From Hemerocallis citrina (lineage: Eukaryota; Streptophyta; Magnoliopsida; Asparagales; Asphodelaceae), in contig CM030362.1 in NCBI GenBank assembly GCA_017893485.1, forward strand, positions 184,162,175 to 184,226,174: 64,000 nucleotides of DNA. Direction: 5' to 3'. Shown here piece by piece: positions 44,451 through 55,815 of the stretch. Numbering within the stretch: the first letter of the stretch is position 1; the number at the start of each line of letters is the position of its first letter. The notes below the pieces were generated by a model. It was not told the origin of the DNA and made no database searches. It saw only the letters and a list, made by a program, of their open reading frames with translations. The position numbers and the translations under genes are program-made.

Positions 44451-44456
44451 TATAAG
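44451..44456 (+). promoter_or_regulatory. TATA-like promoter of the antisense gene
   Basis: TATAAG in CTTTTTACTATAAGTTC, followed by pyrimidine-rich sequence suitable for a start near 44480. Inferred from position only. Confidence 0.4.
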
Positions 44457-45709
44457 TTCTCACCCCCCTCAACACTTCTCCCATTCTTTCACTTTTTACT
44501 CCAAGAAAAAGTTTTTGCTCTCGAGTTGCTCCGCTAGCGGTGATTTTCGCTCCTGGGTGGTTGTACTAGCTGTCGCGGCGAGGCGAAGCGATTTTTGGCG
44601 AACTATTCCGACCGAGAACGTCCCATAAAGATAAATATATATATTTCCACTTAGATATATATACTTCTCAAGTTGTCTAGAGTGTCCTCGGGTAGTGAGG
44701 CCTCTTCCTCGAGAGGTGAGAGTGAGCGAACGCTAGAGGCTCCGCTCATCCAAGAGAAGGGGATAGAAGTAGGAGGGTCGGCAGTGAGTGTGCTAGTTGC
44801 TTCGCTAGCCTAAGAGAAGGGGAAGGAGGTAGCAGGGTCGGCTGTGGTCGAGCCAGTTGCTCTGCTTGCCCAGGGAAAGGGGAAAGAGGTAGCACAGTCG
44901 GTAATAGTCGAGACAGTGGTAGAGCCCCTCAGGAGGGAAGGAGAGATGGATCGGTTGCCGTCGGAGCTATCAGGCCATGGGGGAATTAGGAAGTATACTG
45001 CGACCTGCTGACGAAGGCCATCTTTGGGAGGTCGGAGTCGTATGCAGAGAACGAGCCAAAGGAGGTCACCGAGGTCGACGACATCGCCTCGGTTCCGATA
45101 GAGAGAGACCTGCTCCGGATTCGGAGGAGCTTCATATACCCCCGGAGTACACTCTAATCCTCCCCGGACCAGAAGTGCGAGCGTGTACGGCGATCTCGCC
45201 TGATACGTGCATCTTTGCCTACTACGCACCGAATGCAGGTCTGCGTCTGACCCTTCACCCCTTCGTGACCGAAGTGCTGCGATGGTATGGACTGAGTCTG
45301 ATCTAGTTCATGCCGAACATGTGGCACCACGTGCTTGGCTTTTTGCTTCAGTGTCGGGCGGTGAAGGTGGAGCCTCAGCTTGTCGTTCTTCGAAGTATGT
45401 ATCAGATCAATCAGATGAACAAGATGGAGCACCAGTACTACTTGTCGCCACGAAAAGGTGTTAAGTTGATAGAGAATCCAGACTGTATTAAGTCGTGGAA
45501 GGGGAAGTACTTTTTGATCCGAAGCCCTACGGGGTGGGACTTCCCGACCAGGTGGAAGGAGGATGTTCCGAAGTGGGCTAAGGCCGAGCCGGTGTTGACT
45601 CCGGCTGAAGCAGAAGTTGCAACGAAGCTGATTAACCTTTCGACCCTGAGCTGGAAGGATATGACCGAGGAGGTCCTCCACGTGTCGGGTCTCAGTCCGA
45701 TCGAACCGA

Positions 45710-45790
45710 GTACGCTCAGGACATCTGGCTCTTTTATTACTATTTATACTGCATCCTCCCCGTCTTAACTTTGTTTTATCTCTTTGGCAG
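45710..45790 (+). other. Candidate intron 1 of the antisense gene
   Basis: 81 nt, GTACGC...TTTGGCAG, phase 1. Removal joins the conserved domain to the KAPNMEFKAI block. Confidence 0.6.
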
Positions 45791-46267
45791 AGGCTCCGAA
45801 CATGGAATTTAAGGCAATCATGGCGGCGCGGAACGTGAGCGGTGCCAAGGGCTCCGACGCTAAGAAGAGGAAGAGGACGACCACGGGACCCGTGTCTGGC
45901 TGACTTACCAAAGTGCCCTCTGCCGTGGTCGAGACTGTGGATCTGGCGTCTCCTCAGCGGTCCGGCCCAGCTGCTGCTCTTCCTCAACCGACCCCGTCCG
46001 ATCCTTCAACCGAAGCATTCTCCATCTCTGTGGCGTTGGTGCTTGAGCCTCCACCCCTCACCGAGAAGGCCGAGGTGATCCTGACCGAGGGGCACAAGAA
46101 GCTCTTCGTCCTCGATTGGCGGGGTGATGAACCATGATGGCTTCTTGGGGGACTCGCCCAAGAGTATGCAGGCCTTGCGCCATCTGCCGATCCCGAAGGA
46201 CCGAGCAGCCCTGAAGGCGGGGACAACGGGCGACGACGCTCTTGAGATAGCTCGAGCGACGATGTCG

Positions 46268-46357
46268 GTGAGCCTCCTAATCGATTCGTCGATAATCCAA
46301 AAAATTTCTAAGTCACTAGCTCAGCTTTTCATTGTTTCTTTTTTCTCTTTTGTTTAG
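46268..46357 (+). other. Candidate intron 2 of the antisense gene
   Basis: 90 nt, GTGAGCC...CTTTTGTTTAG, phase 0. Strong pyrimidine tract, and the next exon opens straight into a helical ITCHFTHLLEQFSEQ segment. Confidence 0.7.
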
Positions 46358-47235
46358 ATCACGTGCCATTTCACCCACCTCCTTGAGCAATTTTCCGAGC
46401 AAGAGAAGGAGTTGAAGTTGTCGTGTGACAAGGATCGAGCCGAGAGGGCGAGGGTCGCGAAGCTTTACGAGGCAGAGCAGTGCCGCTCAGAATCCCTGGC
46501 AGCTCATGTCACGTACTTTGAGATGGCCCTGGCGCAGGCAAACTAGAAGGCAGCCTCGGAGGTGGCTTGGGTGGATGAGGAGAGGGAAAAGGTGAAGAAG
46601 GCCTTAGGAGACATGGAGGGGGAGAAGGACGTGGCAGTGGCAGCGGCGAGGGCGGCAATAGAGGCCGAGGCAAAGGAACACATGATGGCAAACATGGAGC
46701 AGTCCTACGCCATAGCCCTTGAGCACGTCGAGGCTAGAGTCCCTGGCTTCGACAGGTCGGGGTACAGTCTGTGGGGCCCGATCGGTGGCAAGGCCCTCGA
46801 AGTCGACCAAGAGGGAGGCGAGGAAGACGAAAAGGAGGAAGAGGAGGAGAAAGGGGCGACGAGATTGAGGCCGACCTCCAGACAGTGATAATGGAGGCCG
46901 ACCCCCAGACAGCGATAATGGAGGTTGGGGAGACGACCCCCGAGGAGCCCATCACCGAGCTACCACTCAAGGTGGCCTTCTGACTTCAGTTGTCTTATTT
47001 TGTTGCCTTTGTTTCTTGTATTGCCTTATAGCGGACTGGCCACCGCTCTTTTGTAGTAATCAAGCTTTTAAATGAATGAACTTCTCTATTTTGAACAAGT
47101 GTTGGAGACATTTTGAATTCATTGATTGTCTTTTGGCGAAAATTGACTAAGTGTTGGGCCCTGAGTTGTTTCATATGTGAGCCATTACTGTGGGTGTTTC
47201 TCAAGCTTAGTGTTGTCGTGTCCTTGCCTTTTCAG

Positions 47236-48625
47236 GTCGCCGAGCTATATCAAATATTTGAAGCACCGCCGTAGGTCGAAGCAACCGAGGTGTCTCATCT
47301 TCGATCTAACCTAGGAGTGGCTAGGTTGGCTCTCTCTCGAAGTCGAGAGAGGCTTCTTAAGAGCGAGGCAGAACTAGGTCATCACAAGTTGACGCTGACG
47401 CGTCATACCTCCGAACTGAAGCGACTGAAGGAGCAAGCTCGAAAAGTGGAGAAGGGGAGTCCCTCAAAGTCCAGCAAGCTAGGCAAGAAGCTAAAGTCCA
47501 TTCGATAGTCTTTGTTCGAGGCTAGAGCTGAGAGAGACGGTCTAAAGAACGTGGTGCTCGAAAAAAGTTTGGAGACGACGCAGCTTCGGCGGACTATCAC
47601 CGAGGCTTTTCTTGCAGGCAATATGAGTTGAACATCTCGGCTAAGTGTTAAGGTAACAGACGACTCGCTGAAGGAGCGAATCGTTGAGTTAGAGGCAGAA
47701 GTTCACCGACTGATACATCTCTTAGAGGGAAGCAACGTTAGGACCACTTCTTGCGCCCGAGGGGAGTACTCACAGGGACGGTCATTTCACGAGTTGGCAT
47801 TACATTCGCCTCCCACCTTGGGGCATCCTGGAGACGCACAGAGTGGAGTGGCTGGCTCGTCGAGCGGGGCCTCAGTCGGTGTAACTTTCAATGAAACAAC
47901 TCGGCTCGCCGGCTTAGAGACTTCCACGGGTGTAAGTTTGCAGCGACAAGGTGTTCATCGACCTCGTTTGTCGCTCAAGAGGAGTATCCCACTTCCTAGG
48001 AGGCATTAGGGCATCTCCCTTGTGATTGAAGGAGCAAGCTCGGAAAGTGGAGGAGGGGAGTCCCTCGAAGTCCAGCAAGCTAGGCAAGAAGCTAGAGTCC
48101 ATTCGATGGTCTTTGTTCGAGGCTAGAGATAAGAGAGATGGTCTAAAGAACGTGGTGCTCAAAAAGAGTTTGGAGACGGCACACTTCGGAGGACTATCAC
48201 CGAAACTTCTCGTGCAAGCAATACGAGTCAAACGCTCGGCTAAGTGTTAAGGTAACAGACAACTCGCTGAGGGAGCGAATCATTGAGTTAGAGGCAGAGG
48301 TTCACCGGCTGTGATGTCTCTCAGAGGGAAGCAATGTTAGGACCACTTCTTATGCCCGAGGAGAGTAATCACAGGGATGGTCGTTTCACGAGTTGGCGTT
48401 ATGTTTGCCTCCCACCTTGGGGCATCCTGGAGACGCACAGAGTGGAGTGGCTGGCTCATTGAGTGGGGCCTCAGTCGGTGTAACTCTCGATGACACAACT
48501 TGGCTCGTCGGCTTAGAGACTTCCACAGGTGTAAGTTCGCAGCGACAAGGTGTTCATCGACCTCGTTTGTCGCTCAAGAGGAGTATCCCACTTCCTAGGA
48601 GGCGTTAGGGCGTCTCCCTTGTGAT
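47236..48625 (+). pseudogene. Second antisense coiled-coil coding region with 0.6-kb internal duplication
   Basis: It opens after a good acceptor (TTGCCTTTTCAG ending 47235) with VAELYQIFEAPP, then long helices (LRSNLGVARLALSRSRERLLKSE), interrupted by stops at 47272 and 47506. A segment of about 600 bp is duplicated in tandem (47426-48026 and 48027-48625); each copy has KEQARKVE.GSPSKSSKLGKKL, then a Gly/Ser-rich stretch and RPRLSLKRSIPLPRR. It may be further exons of the antisense gene, or a second one. I do not recognise the protein. Confidence 0.45.
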
Positions 48626-48769
48626 ATTGTAGACTTTTTGTTCAAGTTTTGTATCTCAATGTAAACATCAGTAGTTGGTCTTGTAATTAGACCTGTAATC
48701 CCAAATTTGAATGAAATAGTACTTGTTTTGCGAACTTGCGCGCTTCGCTAGCCTTTGTAGTTGTCAACA
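48626..48769 (+). other. Noncoding, possible 3' untranslated region of the antisense unit
   Basis: T-rich sequence with AATGAAATAG near 48710; no ORF. Confidence 0.35.
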
Positions 48770-49115
48770 GTTATAGGAGCAATTCCGAATGGCGAACCAC
48801 TTCTTACTTGCTTATAAGCCAGTAGTTGAAGCGGAATCGAGGCAAGTGTTGGACTCCGAACTCGTCGTTTAAAGAGAGAATCAATGGTTGTGGGAGCAAT
48901 TCTGAATGGTGAACCACTTCTTACTTGCTTATGAGCAAGTAGTTAAAGCGGAATTGAGCCAAGTGTTGGACTCCGAACTCGTCGTTTAAAGAGAGAATCA
49001 ACGGTTGTCGGAGAAATTCTGAATGGGAATCCGTTTCGTACTCGCTTAGAAGCAAGTAGTTGAAGCGGAGTCAAACCAAGTGTTGAACTCTGAGCACATC
49101 GTTTTAACAAACACA
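48770..49115. repeat. 117-bp tandem repeat, three copies
   Basis: GGAGCAATTCYGAATGG starts at 48776, 48893 and (varied) 49010, an exact 117-bp period. The third copy is the most diverged. Noncoding, between the antisense unit and the integrase end. Confidence 0.85.
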
Positions 49116-49139
49116 AATTTTTGTAAGTAGAGTTAGACT

Positions 49140-50600
49140 ACCCAAAAATAAAGAATTTTCTAAGTATAGCTAGGTTACTCAAAAGATAGAAAAGTTGCAG
49201 GGAAAGATTTCCTTTTATTGCAAACAATTGGGTGGCCACTTCTATGTTGCGAGCCTTTACATCTTGATAAAGGGGAAATACAAGTAAGGATTTTGAGACA
49301 TGTTTTCTGGAGCTATCCTGGGGAAGTTGCTTGGAGCGGTGTTTAGACACCCTCTCGTTACTTCATCAAGTGCTCCGCATTGCATGTCCTTGGTATCTTC
49401 CTGTCCTCCGGGTCTTCGAGTTGATATGCGCCCGGGCGTATTACTCTGGAGACCTTATATGGTCCTTCCCAATTGGGTGCCAACTTGCCTCTCTTGCTTG
49501 GATGGAAATTGATAACTTTCTCAGCACTAAGTCCCCCTCCTTTGGGTTGGTGGATCGTACCCTCTTGTTTTAAGCTTGAGTAATCCTACGACGGTAGGTC
49601 TCTTGGCGGATTGCGGCTCTCTCACAGACCTCGTCTATGAGGTCTAGGCAGTTGCGAAGCTGGTTCGCGTTCTGCGCTTCATTGTAGGCTATGAGTCGAG
49701 GTGAAGGCAGGCCCACCTCTAATGGGATGAAAGCTTCGGACCCGTATGTAAGGTTGAAAGGGGACTCTCCCGTTGGAGCTCTTTTTGTGATGCGATAGTT
49801 TCAAAGCACATTAGGGAGTTGTTCGACCCATAACCCTTTAGTGGACTTGTCCAGCCTCTTCTTCAAGCCGAAGATGATTTGTCGGTTCGTGTTCTCTGCC
49901 TGGCCATTGGACTGGGGTGTGCGCTACTGACCACTGCTGAATGCTGAGGTCGGTGCAAAAGTCTCGAAAGGTCGCTCCCGTGAATTGGGTCCCGTTGTCG
50001 GTTATGAGGATGCGAGGCACCCCGAACCGACAGACGATGTTCTTTCAAAAGAACTTCTGCACCGTGTGCTCGGTTATTATTGAAAGAGGTTCAGCCTCAA
50101 TCCATTTTGAGAAGTAGTCTATTGCTACCACGAGGAACTTCAGCTGGCCTAGTGCTGGAGGGAAGGGTCCGAGCAAATCCATTCCCCACATTGCGAAGGA
50201 GATTGGACTCGCCAAGGAAGCAAGTTGTGCTTGGGGTAGGTGACGGATTGGGGCAAACTTTTGGCAGGAGTCGCACTAACGGACGTACTCCTCGGAGTCA
50301 CTTAGTAGTGTGGGTCATAAGTAACCGTAGTTCAAGAGCTTCTAGACGAGGGATCTCGCTTCCAGGTGCGTGCCACATAGACCTTCATGGGCCTCCTTTA
50401 GGGCGTAGAGCGCTTCCTCTAGGGAGAGGCACCTCAGATAGGGCCGACCATCGGTCTGGGTGTAGGAGTGTTTGTACATGACCCCATCCAGGAGTGTGTA
50501 TTGCTCTGCTCATGTCTTGATCCTCCTTGCTTCTTTCGGTTCTTCGGAAAGGACTCCATCCCAGAGGTACTCGATGAGAGGTTTCATCCAGTTTTCCCCA
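49140..50600 (-). pseudogene. Tat integrase, broken
   Basis: Minus strand, from RNase H outward. Zinc-binding end with a CDSCQKFAPI-like block near 50245-50280, then catalytic core with WGMDLLGPFP (about 50170-50195) and LITDNGTQF (about 49990-50015). The NGQAENTN block carrying the last acidic residue (about 49890-49915) is in a different frame. The C-terminal KLAPNWEGPYKV and GAYQLEDPE blocks are at 49410-49490. Many stops. The enzyme would have inserted element DNA. Confidence 0.75.
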
Positions 50601-50604
50601 AGTG

Positions 50605-52300
50605 TTAGGGGTAGGCTTCCATTGGCTCCGAGCCGTCTCCGTCAATGCTTGGTTTGAGAAGGACCTCTATCAAGACGATCCGTTCTAGACGTTGGAGAGA
50701 CGAGGAGCCGAGCTTAGAGAGGGCATCCGCTTGCGCATTTTCCTCTTGGGGAACCCACTGGAGTTGAACATCTTTGAATAGAGCTAGAAGCTCCCTCATC
50801 TTTGCCAAGTACCTAGCCATGCGGTTGTCTCTCACCTCGTACTCCCCGGATACCTGATTGACCACTAACTGGGAGTCACTGAAGACCCTTACGCGCTCGA
50901 CACCTGCCTTGCGAGCCAAGCAGAGCCCCGTTATGAGGGCCTCATATTCTGCCTCATTGTTTGACACCGGAAAGTTGAGACGGAGGAAATACTGGAGGAC
51001 AAAAGCATCAGGGCCAATTAGGATGATGCCAGCCCCGCTTCCATCGGCGCAGGAGGACCCGTCCACATAAACGGTCCAGACGAAGGGGTCGGCAGGCGAC
51101 TCGCATGAGTCAGGGATGGTGTTCTCCACGATGAACTCGGCCAGAGCTTGGGCCTTTATTGTCGTTCTGGGCTGGTAGCTAATGTCATGCTGACTCAGCT
51201 CGATAGACCATTTTATGAGCCACCCGGAAGTCTTAGGCTTGTGGAGAACTTGTTTCAGCGGTTGGTCGGTAAGGACAACCACCGAATGGGATTGGAAGTA
51301 GGGGCAGAGCTTTCGGGCCGCCATGACCAGGGCGAGAGCCATCTTCTCCAGCTTCGGATAACAGAGTTCGGCATCGCGGAGCACCTTACTCACGTAATAG
51401 ATGGGCTTCTGCGTCTTATCCTCTTCCCTCACAAGGACCGTGCTGAGCGTCTGCTCTGAAGCTGCGAGATAGAGGTAGAGGACCTCCCCAGGTGCCGGCT
51501 TACTCAGGAGCGGGGAGTTGGCCAAATACTCCTTGAGCTTGTCAAAGGACTCATGTTGCTGCTGTCCCCACTCGAAGCTTTTAGCCCCCCTGAGGGCTTT
51601 GAAGAAGGGAAGGCACTTTTCCCCGGACTTGGAAAGGAATCGCCCGATCGCGGCAAGGCACCCCGTGAGCCTTTGCACCTCTTTGACGTTGGAGGGAGGA
51701 GCCATTTTGAGAATGACTTGGATCTTTTTGGGGTTGGCCTCTATGCCCCTCTGGCTGACCATAAACCCCAGGAACTTGCCCGATGAGACACCGAACGCAC
51801 ACTTGTTCGGGTTTAGTCTCATATTGTGCCACCTTAGCACCCTGAAGGCTTCTTGAAGGTCGAGAGTGTGCTCATGCTCCCGGGTACTCTTGACTAACAT
51901 GTCGTCTACGTAGATTTCCATGTTTCGGCCAATTTGGTAGCTCTCACATTTTTCAAGCCGAAGGGCATAACACGGTAGCAATAGAGGCCTTGGTCCATCA
52001 CGATCGAGGTCTACGGGATGTCGGGAGGGAACATCCTGATTTGGTTGTACCCTGAGAAGGCATCCATAAAACTGAGGAGCTCGTGTCCGGAGGTTGCGTC
52101 GATTAGGGCGTCGATGCTGGGAAGAGGAAAAGGGTCCTTCAGGCACACCTTATTGAGATCGGTGAAGTCAGTGCATATTCTCCAGCTCCCATTGGCCTTT
52201 TTGACCATCACCACATTGGAGAGCCACTCAGGGTAGTTTACCTCCTGGATAAAGCGGACGTTGAGGAATTTCTCAATCTCCTCCTTAATAGCCTATTGCC
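50605..52300 (-). pseudogene. Tat reverse transcriptase and two RNase H domains
   Basis: RT begins in one frame (52011-52214: MVMVKKANGSWRICTDF, DLNKVCLKDPFPLP, DAFSGYNQI) and continues after a frameshift near 51950 with the catalytic IYVDDMLV (about 51895-51918), then RLNPNKCAFGV and GFMVSQRGIE. The first, gypsy-type RNase H follows (about 51100-51500) and is degenerate at its catalytic positions. The second, starting VYVDGSS (about 51050), with NNEAEYEALI and FSDSQLVVNQVSGEYE, is an archaeal/plant-type RNase H, characteristic of the Tat lineage. The 513-codon open frame 50605-52146 covers most of this. Confidence 0.85.
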
Positions 52301-52669
52301 TCTCGGGGGAAAACTTCCGCCTCTTCTGTTGGACAGGCTTGACCCCAGGGTGACGCTCAGACGGTGCATTGAGAGCTCCTCTGAGATCCCGGGCATATCG
52401 GCTGCAGTCCAGGCAAAGAGGTCGCAGTTCTTCCATATGCAACGGGAGATGTCTTGCTTAATGAAGGGGGAGAGAGCCTTGCTGATGCGGAACATCTTAG
52501 TGGTGTCTTCTTCGGAGAAGGCCACTTCCTCCAATTCGTCCACGGGCTCGGAGATAGTTTGATTGCCTTCCTGAGGAAGTTTGAGTGCTTCTAGAAAGAG
52601 AACTGGACCCCCCATCGAGGTCATATAGCACTTCCGAGCCGCTTCTTCGCTTCCCCTCACTTCTCCCAC
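52238..52669 (-). pseudogene. Tat protease-RT linker region
   Basis: Open for 143 codons. It contains EPVDELEEVAFSEEDTTKMFRISKAL and WKNCDLFAWTAADMPGI, the usual segment leading into RT in Tat elements. Its C-terminal part is frameshifted after HRLSVTLGSS. A G14 run on the plus strand (52677-52690) between it and protease probably caused a frame slip. Confidence 0.7.
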
Positions 52670-53205
52670 TCCTGAAGGGGGGGGGGGGGGAACTTCATCT
52701 GCATGTGGTAGGCTGAAGGGATGGCTTGAAGGGCGGCCAAACCTGGTCTACCCAGGATAACATTATAGGCGGCCTTAACGTCGATCACCATGAAATCCAT
52801 TGGCTCCGTGCGAGTTACCAGGGCCTTTCCAACCGTTACGTCGAGGGTTATAACCCCCTCGACCGTAACCGGGACCCCAGTAAACCCATGAAGAGTGTAG
52901 TCTACGGGCTTGAGCCGGTCCCTTGACAGCTGGAGGCCTTTGAAAGCCTCCAAGAAAAGGATGTCGACGGAGCTTCCATTATCCACCAAGATCCGACGAA
53001 CGTCAAAGTTTTCCATTCGGAGATTGATGACGAGGGCGTTGCAGTGGGGCGTGCGGCCGCCCTCTAGGTCCCTATCGGAGAACATCACCGGAACTCCGAG
53101 GCCCTTTGGGGGAGGATGGCTTTGCATGGAGTTAACCTCCCTTACGAAGGCTTTTCGGGAGGAATTGGAATCTCCCCCCATTGGGCCTCCGTGTATCAGG
53201 TGCAA
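52657..53205 (-). pseudogene. Tat aspartic protease
   Basis: Processes the polyprotein. Active-site RRILVDNGSSVDILF lies at about 52960-53005, followed by FMVIDVKAAYNVILGRPGL at about 52725-52785, typical for the family. The frame itself is open, but it is separated from gag and the linker by stops or shifts. Confidence 0.8.
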
Positions 53206-53211
53206 GATGCC

Positions 53212-54240
53212 CTATACTTCAACCTCCGGAGTCTCCGTGCGCTGCTCAGTTCGCCTGTTAGCCCCATTAGGCGGTGGGGGTGGATCGGCTCGGTCCCTCT
53301 TCACGAACCGGGTGAGCTGCCCTCTCTGGATAAGAGCCTCAATCTCGTCTTTGAGGGCCCAACATTCGTCTGTGTCGTGCCCGTGGTCCCGATGGAAATG
53401 ACACCACTTATTTTGGTCCCTCTTCTTTCCCGGAGTATTCATCTTTGAGGGAGGCAGTAGGAGGACATTGTTCCCGATCTCCATGAGGATGGCAGATACA
53501 CTCGCGTTAAGCGGAGTGAATATCTCGAACCGAGGAGGAGGACGCCGCTGACCCCCATTATCTTTTTGGAGCTTCTTAGCTCCTTCTTCTGCACCCTTCT
53601 GCTTGTTCGCAGAAGATAAGGCCTCGAAGGTGGGGCGGTGGAGAGCTTCTTCCGTCCGGATGTACTTCTCGCTCCAAAGTAGGAGCTCTGAGAAGTCCCG
53701 AGGGGGCTTCTTGGCAAGGGACGCCCTGAGGTCAGCATTGAGGACGTTGGACTGAAAGGCGACCATGGCCACCAAGGGCTCCAAAGAGGCGATGGACTTG
53801 GCCTCGGCAGTGAAATGCTTAACATAGTCCCTCAGTCGGTCGCCCTTCTTTTGGCTGAGGAATAGGAGGGAGGCACTTGTCTTCTTGGTGCGGCGACTAC
53901 TCACAAAATGCGTGAGGAAGAGCCCCTCAAATTGGTCGAATGACAAGATCGACGCAGGTGCAAGCCAAGAATACCACTCTCGTGCCGGCCCCTTAAGTGT
54001 GTCCGGGAAGGTCTTGCAAAGGAGGGCGTCGGATGCATGATGGATCATCATTAGAGTTTTGAAACTCTCAATGTGATCCCCAGGGTCTGACTCCCCAGTG
54101 TTGGTCTCGAAATATGGAGGCTTGAAGTTCTCGGGAACTGGAGCCTCTATGATGGCGCGGGAGAATGGGGGCCTGCTTGGACGAAGGTTCCTTACCCGTT
54201 GCTCTTCGTCTCGGTCGAGCTGGCCGAGGCGCCTCTCCAT
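53212..54240 (-). pseudogene. gag: Tat Gag, main part
   Basis: 343-codon open frame. Capsid domain: DPGDHIESFKTLMMIHHASDALLCKTFPDTLKGPAREWY, then FLSQKKGDRLRDYVKHF and MVAFQSNVL. The C-terminal CHFHRDHGHDTDECWALKDEIE zinc-binding block (about 53335-53405) is diagnostic for Tat Gag. The frame ends near the protease start. The upstream N-terminal part is in another frame (next feature). Confidence 0.85.
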
Positions 54241-54954
54241 CTCGTGGAGACGGCGGTAGACCGAGTATTCCCTTCTGTCTTGCCTGGCTGAGCCCCGAGA
54301 TTTGTCCTCGTGTCGAGGTGGGCTGGGGCTACGCCAGTGATGGCTCAGAGTAGGTGGTGGACTGACTGAGCGACGGGGGTGACTCGGAGTAGAACGCGGA
54401 CTTCAGGAGCGGCGGTGGTGATCGGGAGAAGGGCAGCGATGGCTCGCAGCCGGACTAGGACTTCAGGAGCGACGGCGGTGTTCGGGAGAAGGGCGGCGAT
54501 GGCTCGCAACAGGCCTAGGACTTCAGGAGCAGCGAGGATGGTGAGGAGCTGGTCGAGGACTGGGAGCCCGACGGCCATTGTTGGGGGCAGCGTTGAGCAC
54601 CCGGAGGACTGCCTCCTGGAATTGCTGAAGTTCCTCCCTGGTAATGGGGGCCTCCTGCTCCTTCTGGGTTCGAGGTGCAGGACGGCCAACCGGGGAGCGG
54701 CTCCATCTTAGGCAATGCTGGGGCGACTCCCTCTGCCTCCTGGGAGAGTGGGACCTCCCTTGGTCGGATCGGTGCGGTGACCGGTCAGGGTTCGCATCGT
54801 GTGTCCGCCTCTCATCCAGATGGGTACGAAGGTCGAGTCCACGCTTGGTCTGTCGATTGTTAAGCACATGCCGCAGATCCTTGGGAATGGGAGGAGTATA
54901 GGAAGCCATAGAGTCTATGTCGGCATTGTGGATGGAAACCCGAACTTGATGCAC
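54241..54954 (-). pseudogene. Tat Gag N-terminal part, frameshifted
   Basis: Open at 54523-54954 on the minus strand. Polar, Arg/Ser-rich, ending in REELQQFQEAVLRVLNAA, a helix common before Tat Gag capsid. Between 54241 and 54522 imperfect GC-rich repeats of about 60 bp (AGGACTTCAGGAGC at three places, about 54398-54530) disrupt the frame. Confidence 0.6.
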
Positions 54955-55234
54955 AGGTTGCTTGCAGCGACTTTGCTGAGAGGGTTCCCCACGGCGACCT
55001 GGGGTCCCAGAGGCTACTGAATGGACTGCAGAACCTGGGAATCGAGCTGCAGGGCCGGTTGGTTGGAAGGAGGGAGATCACCTTGCAGAGGAGGAGGAGG
55101 AGGATGAGAGGAGGTTGTTCTTCGGTTGGAGTTTACGGGTCTCTTCTTAGGAGGCATTGCTGGGAGTGGATTTGGTGGGAGGAGGAAGGTTGGATTGCTT
55201 TGTCGAGATGTTCTCACAGACGGCACCTGTCTGT
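54955..55234 (-). other. Tat element leader with PBS-region motif
   Basis: On the minus strand, GGTGCCGTCTGTGAGAAC at about 55207-55224 resembles the GGCGCCGTCTGTGGGAA leader motif common just after the 5' LTR of Tat-type elements. The priming tRNA is not assigned. Confidence 0.5.
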
Positions 55235-55809
55235 TGTCGCTGGATTCTGGTGTGGGGGCAATAGATGAGATTTGTAGGTTCGTGAGGACTCGAACAGGCG
55301 GAACCCTTCTTCTTCCATGTTGACTAGTTGACTCCTTGGTGCTTCCTTGAACCTGCATAAACATTCGGGACACCGGGATGGATCCCGGTAACGAACCCTC
55401 CGACGCTCAAGTCAATATACAGAAAAAGTCAAGAGAAAGAGCTCAAGTGTGCAAAGAGTGATCACCTTCAACAGTAGGAGGTAGGGGGTTTTTATAGTCT
55501 CCATGGAGATCTTTTTCAGGATAATGGTGAATCCCTACTTCCCGGTGTGGCTGGCTGGGGTTGGTTACAACCATCCCCTCAAGATAAGGACAAGCCAGGA
55601 TCTGCTCATATCCTGTTGATCTCGTCCCTAATGGGTTGAGACCTGTTCTCTGCCTTTTAGATCCGTTCATGGGCCAGCGGGTCCAAAAGGAGAGACCTGG
55701 TACCCAATTCGGACCCGTCTGTAGGTGAAATTACCATCTCGTCCCTGAGACCTCAAGATTCGTGCCCACTTTGAATGGTTCTGATTTAACCCCATTTTTA
55801 GCCATATCA
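55235..55809 (-). repeat. 5' LTR of the Tat element
   Basis: 575 bp; pairs with 42193-42769, about 6% different by eye, with a C/T and G/A bias in the differences. Confidence 0.88.
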
Positions 55810-55810
55810 C

Positions 55811-55815
55811 GAACC
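55811..55815. repeat. Probable target-site duplication GAACC, right copy
   Basis: Matches 42186-42190. Confidence 0.55.

Larger units (their letters stand above)
44680..46983 (+). pseudogene. Antisense gene of the Tat element (gypsy-type transposon domain, spliced)
   Basis: Runs opposite to gag-pol. The conserved domain (about 45120-45700) has IPPEYTLILPGPEVRA, ALRLTLHPFV-like, PNMWHHVLGFLLQCR and YYLSPRKGVKLIENPD blocks, resembling the Pfam family 'putative gypsy type transposon' (Transposase_28). An in-frame TAG is at 45304-45306. Candidate introns are at 45710-45790 (GT...GGCAG) and 46268-46357 (GTGAGC...TGTTTAG). Exon 2 is Lys/Arg then Pro-rich, with a TGA at 45901 and a frameshift near 46125. 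Exon 3 is a long charged coiled coil with an acidic tail ending about 46983. Function in the family is not established. The first exon start is uncertain. Confidence 0.72.
42191..55810 (-). mobile_element. Tat-lineage Ty3/gypsy retrotransposon with antisense gene
   Basis: A 13.6-kb minus-strand element with about 575-bp LTRs and the order gag, protease, RT, RNase H, second RNase H, integrase, antisense gene, tandem repeats, PPT. Dual RNase H and an antisense ORF between integrase and the 3' LTR are hallmarks of the Tat lineage (Retand/Grande/Ogre relatives). LTRs differ at about 6% of positions by eye and all coding parts carry stops or frameshifts, so it is older than the Tekay element and inactive. 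Confidence 0.9.
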
